A program made the translations under genes and the position numbers. 9,933 bases of DNA. Source: an uncultured Burkholderiales bacterium. GTDB taxonomy: Bacteria > Pseudomonadota > Gammaproteobacteria > Burkholderiales > Burkholderiaceae_E. The notes beneath the pieces were generated by a model that worked only from the letters and a program-made list of their open reading frames with translations, made no database searches and was not told where the DNA came from. Numbering within the stretch: position 1 is the stretch's first letter; each line of letters begins with the position of its first letter. The DNA is taken from assembly GCA_903831925.1 (NCBI GenBank), contig CAIKZV010000143.1, positions 1 to 9,933 on the forward strand. Direction: 5' to 3'. Positions 5,379 through 9,933 of this stretch are shown in pieces.

Positions 5379-8003
5379 ATGTCACTCACGCACTTTTTCA
5401 CCCCTGTCCAACCGGCACAAACCACGCGCGCATCGCAGGTTCTGGCCATGCTCCTGATGGGGGCTTCGGGTTTCGCCGCGCTGGCCTACCAGATCGTCTG
5501 GACCCAGCAATGTGCGATCTGGCTTGGCCACGAAGTCGCGGCTGTTCTGGCGGTCGTGGCCGCTTTCTTCGGTGGCCTGGCATTAGGCGCGTGGGTACTC
5601 GGAACCCGGCTTGCCAACAGCCGCCACGCGATACGCTGGTATGTGGCCTGTGAACTGGTCATTGCCGTTTGGAGCATTGCGCTGGCGCTGTTGATGGCGC
5701 CGCTGGGCCAGTGGCTGGTCTCCATTGCGGGACCCGAACCGGACCCATCCTGGCAGTGGGCCACCGCGTTTGTCGGAACTTTTGTGCTTTTGCTGCCGGC
5801 CACCGCCGCGATGGGCGCAACCTTGCCGGCCATGGAGCGCGTGGTCGCGCGCATGCGCCGCGATGGCCACTCGATCGCACTGGTGTACGCGAGCAACACG
5901 CTGGGCGCGATGTTCGGTGTGCTGGCTGCGGCGTTCTTCCTGGTGCCTGAGCTGGGCTTGGTCCGGACTACGCTGGTGTGCGCCGCGCTCAACGTGGGCT
6001 GCGCTGTGCTGGCGCTGGGTCTGCGTTTTGATGCCACCGAGACGGGCCCTGCCGCAGACCGCGGCGGATCCGAGGCCGGTGCCCGCAGATTGATCCTGCT
6101 GCTGGTGATGACGGGACTGCTCGGCATCGGTTACGAGGTCCTGGTGGTTCGTGTGATCAGCCAGGTCGCCGAAAACACGGTCTATACCTTTGCCATGCTG
6201 CTGGCGGTTTACCTGGCGGGCACTGCCATCGGCGCTGCGGTGTACCAGCGCTGGCTGGCCGACTCAGCGGCCCCTGACCGCATGCGCAACCGGTTGCTGT
6301 GCGCCTTGTCCATTTGCAGTTTGCTCGCAACGACCGCGTTGTGGGGTGCGCAGGACCTTCACGCCTGGGTGCGCGCGACCCTGCACGGTGGTATGGCTGC
6401 GGCAGTTGCAGGCGAAGCGGCGATGGCGCTAGCCGCGTTCGCATTGCCGACCTTGGTGATGGGCGCATTGTTCAGCCACCTGAGCACGCAGGCGCGTTGC
6501 GCCGGTGTGCCGATGGGTCGCGCACTCGCGTTCAATACGATCGGTGCCGCAGCCGCACCCTGGTTGTTCGGCGTGTTGCTCGTCCCCGCACTTGGCCCCA
6601 AGTTCGCTTTGCTGATCGTCGCGGCTGCTTATCTGGCACTCATCGTGCCAGACGTGCGGAGCACCCCGATGCTCTGGTTGCCGGCCGCCGCGACGGCGGC
6701 ACTGATGGTCTGGGCGCCGCCGTTGGTTTTTGTCGATGTGCCCGAGGGTGGCCAAATCGTCAGCTATCAGGAAGGTGCGATGGCGGCGGTCAGCGTTGTT
6801 GAAGACGCCCAGGGCGTCAAGCGTCTTCGCATCGACAACCGGCAGCAGGAAGGCAGCAGCAATTCCTACTTTGCCGATGCCCGTCAGGCGGTATTGCCGC
6901 TGCTGCTGCATCCGGTGCCTGAGCGCGCCTTGTTTCTGGGCCTTGGCACCGGTGTCACCGCGATGGCTGCCACGGCGCAGCCCGGCTTGCAGGTTGATGC
7001 CGTTGAACTGCTGCCCGACGTCATCTCTGCATCCGGGCTGTTCACGCGCGGCCTGACGGAGAAGGCGTCGCCGCCGCGGGTGCATCTGATCGCCGCTGAT
7101 GCGCGGCGCTTTGTACGGGCCTCGTCACAGCAATACGACGTCATCGTGTCCGACAACTTTCATCCGGCGCGAAGTGGGTCCGGCGCCCTCTATACCGTCG
7201 AGCATTTCCAGGCGGTGCGCCAGCGGCTGGCGCAGGGTGGACTGTTTGTCCAGTGGTTGCCCTTGCACCAGCTGGACTTGCCCACGATGCGGGCCATTGT
7301 GCAGTCGTTCCTCACGGTCTACCCGGGCGCCTGGGCCATGATGGCCACGAACAGCCTGGACACACCGGTTGTCGGACTGGTCGGACGCGCTGACGGACGG
7401 AATTTCGATATCGATGAGGTCCGCGGCCGTACCAGGGCTGCCGACTGGTCGCCGTCCCCGACTGCGTTTGGTTTGTCCGATGAATTCGCGGTCCTGGGCA
7501 GCTTCATCGCAGGCCCACCATCCCTTGCGCACTTCGCTGGTGCCACGCGCGCAAATACCGACGATCGGCCGGTGGTGGCATACCTGGCGCCGCGTGTCAC
7601 CTACGCACCCGATTCCCGCCCGCGCGACCGGCTGGTCGCATTGCTGCGGGAATTGTCGATCACGCCGGCCGATGTGCTCGTCGCCGGTTCGGGTGCGCAG
7701 GAGCAGACACGCATGGCCGCCTATTGGTCGGCGCGCACGCGCTACATCGAGGTTGGTCGCGATATCCGCCGGTCGCCCGACGTGCGCCGCATGCTGGCGC
7801 AATTGCGCGAACCGTTATTGTCGGTATTGGACATCAGCCCCGATTTCCAACCGGCATACGAGCCCTTGCTGCAGATGGCGACCGTGCTCGGCCGGATCGA
7901 TGCACCGTCGGCAAAGGCCTTGCTCGCAGAGCTGGCCCGCTTGCAGCCGGCTCGACCGGAAGCCGGGCAGGTGCTTGGCGAACTGGAGAAGTCGGGCAAC
8001 TGA
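5379..8003 (+). CDS. Polytopic membrane protein fused to a spermidine-synthase-like (SpeE-type) domain
   Basis: This 874-residue protein belongs to the type annotated as fused MFS/spermidine synthase. The membrane part (about 22-450) is two similar halves: G-F-A-A-L-A-Y-Q-I-V-W (31-41) is echoed by G-L-L-G-I-G-Y-E-V-L-V (246-256), and N-T-L-G-A with a following V-P-E-L-G-L by N-T-I-G-A with V-P-A-L-G-P. The cytosolic Rossmann domain (about 452-690) has the SAM-binding loop L-G-L-G-T-G (520-525), acidic E543 in V-E-L-L-P-D, D574 in A-D-A-R, and Y-D-V-I-V-S-D-N-F-H-P (586-596). True spermidine synthases have D-x-x-D-P; here D592 is kept but the second Asp is His595, so the amine substrate is probably not putrescine. 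The C-terminal 140 residues are helical and Leu/Ala/Arg-rich, perhaps TPR-like. ATG 5379 fits the family start; ATG 5307 would add 24 residues with no sign of homology. It may be co-transcribed with the small secreted protein gene. Confidence 0.85.
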   Translation: MSLTHFFTPVQPAQTTRASQVLAMLLMGASGFAALAYQIVWTQQCAIWLGHEVAAVLAVVAAFFGGLALGAWVLGTRLANSRHAIRWYVACELVIAVWSIALALLMAPLGQWLVSIAGPEPDPSWQWATAFVGTFVLLLPATAAMGATLPAMERVVARMRRDGHSIALVYASNTLGAMFGVLAAAFFLVPELGLVRTTLVCAALNVGCAVLALGLRFDATETGPAADRGGSEAGARRLILLLVMTGLLGIGYEVLVVRVISQVAENTVYTFAMLLAVYLAGTAIGAAVYQRWLADSAAPDRMRNRLLCALSICSLLATTALWGAQDLHAWVRATLHGGMAAAVAGEAAMALAAFALPTLVMGALFSHLSTQARCAGVPMGRALAFNTIGAAAAPWLFGVLLVPALGPKFALLIVAAAYLALIVPDVRSTPMLWLPAAATAALMVWAPPLVFVDVPEGGQIVSYQEGAMAAVSVVEDAQGVKRLRIDNRQQEGSSNSYFADARQAVLPLLLHPVPERALFLGLGTGVTAMAATAQPGLQVDAVELLPDVISASGLFTRGLTEKASPPRVHLIAADARRFVRASSQQYDVIVSDNFHPARSGSGALYTVEHFQAVRQRLAQGGLFVQWLPLHQLDLPTMRAIVQSFLTVYPGAWAMMATNSLDTPVVGLVGRADGRNFDIDEVRGRTRAADWSPSPTAFGLSDEFAVLGSFIAGPPSLAHFAGATRANTDDRPVVAYLAPRVTYAPDSRPRDRLVALLRELSITPADVLVAGSGAQEQTRMAAYWSARTRYIEVGRDIRRSPDVRRMLAQLREPLLSVLDISPDFQPAYEPLLQMATVLGRIDAPSAKALLAELARLQPARPEAGQVLGELEKSGN

Positions 8004-8050
8004 TCAATCGCTTTGGCTTGCCCGGCTCCCGCCAGTCTTTCAGTTGCCCG
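7993..8050. repeat. 11-bp inverted repeat spanning both convergent stop codons
   Basis: CGGGCAACTGA (7993-8003) and TCAGTTGCCCG (8040-8050) are perfect reverse complements separated by 36 bases. Each arm contains the last codons and TGA stop of one of the converging genes, so both proteins end Gly-Asn. A third TTGCCCG (8018-8024) inside the loop can also pair with 7993-7999, giving two alternative stems. No T-run follows on either strand. It may act as a bidirectional 3'-end structure. Confidence 0.6.
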
Positions 8051-8996
8051 CCAGCGCAGACACGCGCAAGACCGTCCAGTAGGCGCCCATCGAACCCACG
8101 CCGTAAAGGATAGGGGTGCGCAGCCGGATGACCTGCGGCCAGAGCGCGGTCAGCATTCGAGTCACCAACCATGCAGCCAACACGGCCGCCAGCTGGCCGA
8201 TTTCGACGCCCAGATTGAACGTCAGCAGCGCCACCAGCATATGGTTTTCCGGCAGGCCGATCTCCTTGAGTGCGCCGGCAAAACCCATGCCGTGAACCAG
8301 GCCGAAGAGGAACGCCACCAGCGCCGGCCATTGCCGGGCCAGCGTCTTTCGGTGTCCGAGCGCTTCGGACGCCACCAGCACAATGGACAAGGCAATACAC
8401 GCCTCGACCGGTGTTGGGCGCAGTGTCAACCAACCCAGCGCAACGCTGGCCAGCGAAAGGCTGTGGGCGACCGTGAAGGCCGAGATGGTCCAGACCAGTT
8501 GACGCCGGAACCCGACCAGGAACAGCAAGCCCAAGACGAACAGCAGGTGATCGAAGCCACCCATGATGTGCTCGAATCCCAGCACGATGTAGGCAAGCGC
8601 GATCTCGCCCATGGCACGCTTGTCTTCGGCCGAGCCATACAGATGCACCGTCGGCTGACCAGCGGTCAAGGTGTAGACACGCGTCTGACCGTCCTGCCAG
8701 AAGACTTTGATCATGGCCGCGGAATAGGTCTTACCCACGCCTTGCATCGAGACGGACCCGGTCAGGCCGGCCGGTCCGCACCGCAGGACGCTGTCGACGG
8801 CGTTGCAGCCGTCCGGCCAGACGGGTGTCAGGACGTCCCGCGGACTGCCTTTCTCCCCCGCGCCCCACTGCATCAGAAACTGGCCCGGCGCCACTTCGCG
8901 CAACTGCATCTCGGCCATGCTCATTTCATGGGCGCCGGCCGTCTGGGCCAGCGCGGCGACGACCAGGGTCAGGAACACACGCAAAAGCCGTGTCAT
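8040..8996 (-). CDS. HupE/UreJ-family membrane protein
   Basis: This 318-residue protein has a signal peptide (1-22, ending T-A-G-A before His23), a periplasmic domain of about 100 residues with one cysteine pair (C64, C73), and then about six or seven membrane helices from residue 131 on. The membrane part carries the family motifs: H143-x5-D149-H150 in G-F-E-H-I-M-G-G-F-D-H, A-H-S-L-S-L-A (177-183), F-G-L-V-H-G-M-G-F-A-G (231-241) and F-N-L-G-V-E-I-G-Q (260-268). HX5DH is the motif linked to nickel uptake in the hydrogenase protein HupE. This protein belongs to the wider, longer group with an extracytoplasmic domain, and no hydrogenase or urease genes are nearby, so nickel transport is only a possibility. 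Its ATG overlaps the stop of the upstream parvulin-like gene as ATGA (8993-8996), indicating translational coupling. It converges on the fusion gene, 36 bases away. Confidence 0.85.
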   Translation of the reverse strand: MTRLLRVFLTLVVAALAQTAGAHEMSMAEMQLREVAPGQFLMQWGAGEKGSPRDVLTPVWPDGCNAVDSVLRCGPAGLTGSVSMQGVGKTYSAAMIKVFWQDGQTRVYTLTAGQPTVHLYGSAEDKRAMGEIALAYIVLGFEHIMGGFDHLLFVLGLLFLVGFRRQLVWTISAFTVAHSLSLASVALGWLTLRPTPVEACIALSIVLVASEALGHRKTLARQWPALVAFLFGLVHGMGFAGALKEIGLPENHMLVALLTFNLGVEIGQLAAVLAAWLVTRMLTALWPQVIRLRTPILYGVGSMGAYWTVLRVSALAGN

Positions 8997-9862
8997 TTCG
9001 CCTCACCTTCGACGCGAAGCGTGTACTTCTTGGCCAGTGCATCGACCGCGGCGCTGCGTTGCTCGGCCATCACGGCGTCCGTCCAGTCCTGAAACACGAC
9101 GCCGTGCAGGTTTTCGAACACCGCCGGTTTGCCAGGCGTGAGCGCCGTGAGCTGGATCACCCGCCAGCCATCCCGTGTCATCTGGGCGCGCCATTCTCCG
9201 GGCGGCGATTCTTCCAGTGCCTTGGCGAATTCGGCACCGTAGCTTTGCAGCACATTGGCCTTGGGTCGGCCCTTGAATACGCGCAGGCCCGCCTTGGCGT
9301 CACCCGGGTTGCCTGCGTTCAACGCCATTGCGAATGCTTGCGCTGCGGCCTGCGTGTTGTCATCCGCCAGCAACGCTTCCTGGAAGTCAAATCGCACTGG
9401 TTCGTCATACTTGCTGCGGCGTTTTTCAAACCAGTCGCGCAAGACCTTGTCGTCTAGTGCAGGCCGCTGCAAGTTCGCATCGACGATGCTCAGGGCTTTG
9501 AAGATCACACGCTCGCGGATACCGGTGTCGCCCTTGTCGACCTGCAGGGCAAGTCCTTCGCGGTACAACACCTCGTTGTCGAGCCAGACCTTGCGCAGCG
9601 CGGTCAGTTCCTCGGCGTTCGGGTCGCGGCCGCGCGCGGCCCTGAATGTTTGCTTCGCCTCCTGGTCGACCTGCGCTCCAATGGTGATAGTGCGGGGATC
9701 GTCCCCGCGCGCGAAAAGGACGTGATCGGCCGCGAACAAGAGGATTCCGAGAAGTATGAAATGCAGCAGAGGTTCGCGCATCCAGTTGGCGAACCGATGG
9801 CCGTGGCTCTTGGAAGTGGCCTGGCCAATTGCTGTGGTGACATGCTGTGGCGTTGTGGACAT
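8993..9862 (-). CDS. Membrane-anchored parvulin-like (Rotamase_2) protein, possibly non-catalytic
   Basis: Taken from ATG 9862 this is 289 residues: a 27-residue cytoplasmic leader, one membrane anchor in M-R-E-P-L-L-H-F-I-L-L-G-I-L-L-F (from residue 28), an alpha-helical SurA-like segment (about 70-160), and a parvulin-like domain (about 170-280). The last is marked by F-A-K-A-L-E-E-S-P-P-G-E-W and the closing helix with D-W-T-D-A-V. It should face the periplasm and help fold envelope proteins. Parvulins have a His in the first strand and another in a G-x-H-x-I/V motif near the end; here these regions read V-R-F-D-F-Q-E and D-G-W-R-V-I-Q-L, without either His. Prolyl isomerase activity is therefore doubtful and a chaperone role more likely. 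A GTG at 9913 would extend the frame but lies inside the terminator stem, so ATG 9862 or the family-like M-R-E-P at 9781 is preferred. It is coupled to the hupE-like gene downstream. Confidence 0.8.
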   Translation of the reverse strand: MSTTPQHVTTAIGQATSKSHGHRFANWMREPLLHFILLGILLFAADHVLFARGDDPRTITIGAQVDQEAKQTFRAARGRDPNAEELTALRKVWLDNEVLYREGLALQVDKGDTGIRERVIFKALSIVDANLQRPALDDKVLRDWFEKRRSKYDEPVRFDFQEALLADDNTQAAAQAFAMALNAGNPGDAKAGLRVFKGRPKANVLQSYGAEFAKALEESPPGEWRAQMTRDGWRVIQLTALTPGKPAVFENLHGVVFQDWTDAVMAEQRSAAVDALAKKYTLRVEGEAK

Positions 9863-9880
9863 GTGGTCAGAACGGGTATC

Positions 9881-9921
9881 GGAAAAAATGGAAAAGGCGC
9901 CGCGTGATAACACGCGGCGCC
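9881..9921 (-). terminator. Rho-independent terminator (minus strand) of a gene beyond the right edge
   Basis: GGCGCCGCGTG (9896-9906) and CACGCGGCGCC (9911-9921) form a perfect 11-bp stem with a 4-base loop. On the minus strand it is followed at once by TTTTCCATTTTTTCC (9895-9881), the U-tract of an intrinsic terminator. The plus strand has no T-run after the stem. It implies that a minus-strand gene ends just right of position 9921. It lies only 19 bases upstream of the chosen parvulin-like start, leaving little room for a separate promoter, so partial read-through into the next two genes is plausible. Confidence 0.85.
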
Positions 9922-9933
9922 CAGGGCCTCGAT

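Noticed and set aside
8013..9092. Plus-strand reading frame of 359 codons opposite the hupE-like gene
   Set aside because: The product is Gln/Arg/His-rich with no domain signature, while the minus strand has a signal peptide, membrane helices and family motifs.
9692..9708. Perfect 7-bp hairpin GCGGGGA-TCG-TCCCCGC
   Set aside because: It is inside the parvulin-like coding sequence, has no U-tract, and such short GC stems are expected by chance here.

Overview
The window is a GC-rich, densely coded stretch of a bacterial chromosome. Its codon use and gene content (a complete NtrB/NtrC pair, exonuclease III, a membrane/spermidine-synthase-like fusion, HupE/UreJ-like and parvulin-like proteins) suit a betaproteobacterium. 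A Rhodocyclales/Zoogloeaceae-type organism is my best guess, but only by general resemblance. I see no rRNA, tRNA, insertion sequence, phage gene, CRISPR array or other sign of recent transfer.

Layout, left to right. Positions 1-2410 (+) hold the end of the nitrogen sensor kinase gene ntrB and the whole of ntrC, whose product has an unusually long linker before its DNA-binding domain. A long imperfect hairpin follows ntrC. At 2522-3100 (+) is a small membrane protein of the DUF4337 type with histidine-rich segments. It converges on xth (3107-3898, -), exonuclease III, with only 6 bases between the stop codons. A 204-base divergent intergenic region with a perfect 14-bp palindrome separates xth from a putative 2OG-Fe(II) oxygenase gene (4103-4726, +). 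Next come a small secreted four-cysteine protein of unknown function (4843-5280, +) and, 98 bases on, a large polytopic membrane protein fused to a spermidine-synthase-like domain (5379-8003, +).

The right end is on the minus strand. A membrane-anchored protein of the parvulin/Rotamase_2 type (8993-9862) is coupled through an ATGA overlap to a HupE/UreJ-type membrane protein (8040-8996). A textbook Rho-independent terminator (9881-9921) lies just upstream of this pair, so another minus-strand gene probably ends just beyond the right edge. The fusion gene and the hupE-like gene converge, and an 11-bp perfect inverted repeat contains both stop codons.

Functionally, NtrB/NtrC would control nitrogen-responsive sigma-54 promoters and xth serves base-excision repair. 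The rest is a set of poorly characterised envelope or accessory genes. Nothing here is clearly a new defence or mobile system. The points most worth checking are the small secreted protein next to the spermidine-synthase-like fusion, the parvulin-like protein that appears to lack the usual histidines, the stop-codon inverted repeat, and the enlarged NtrC linker.
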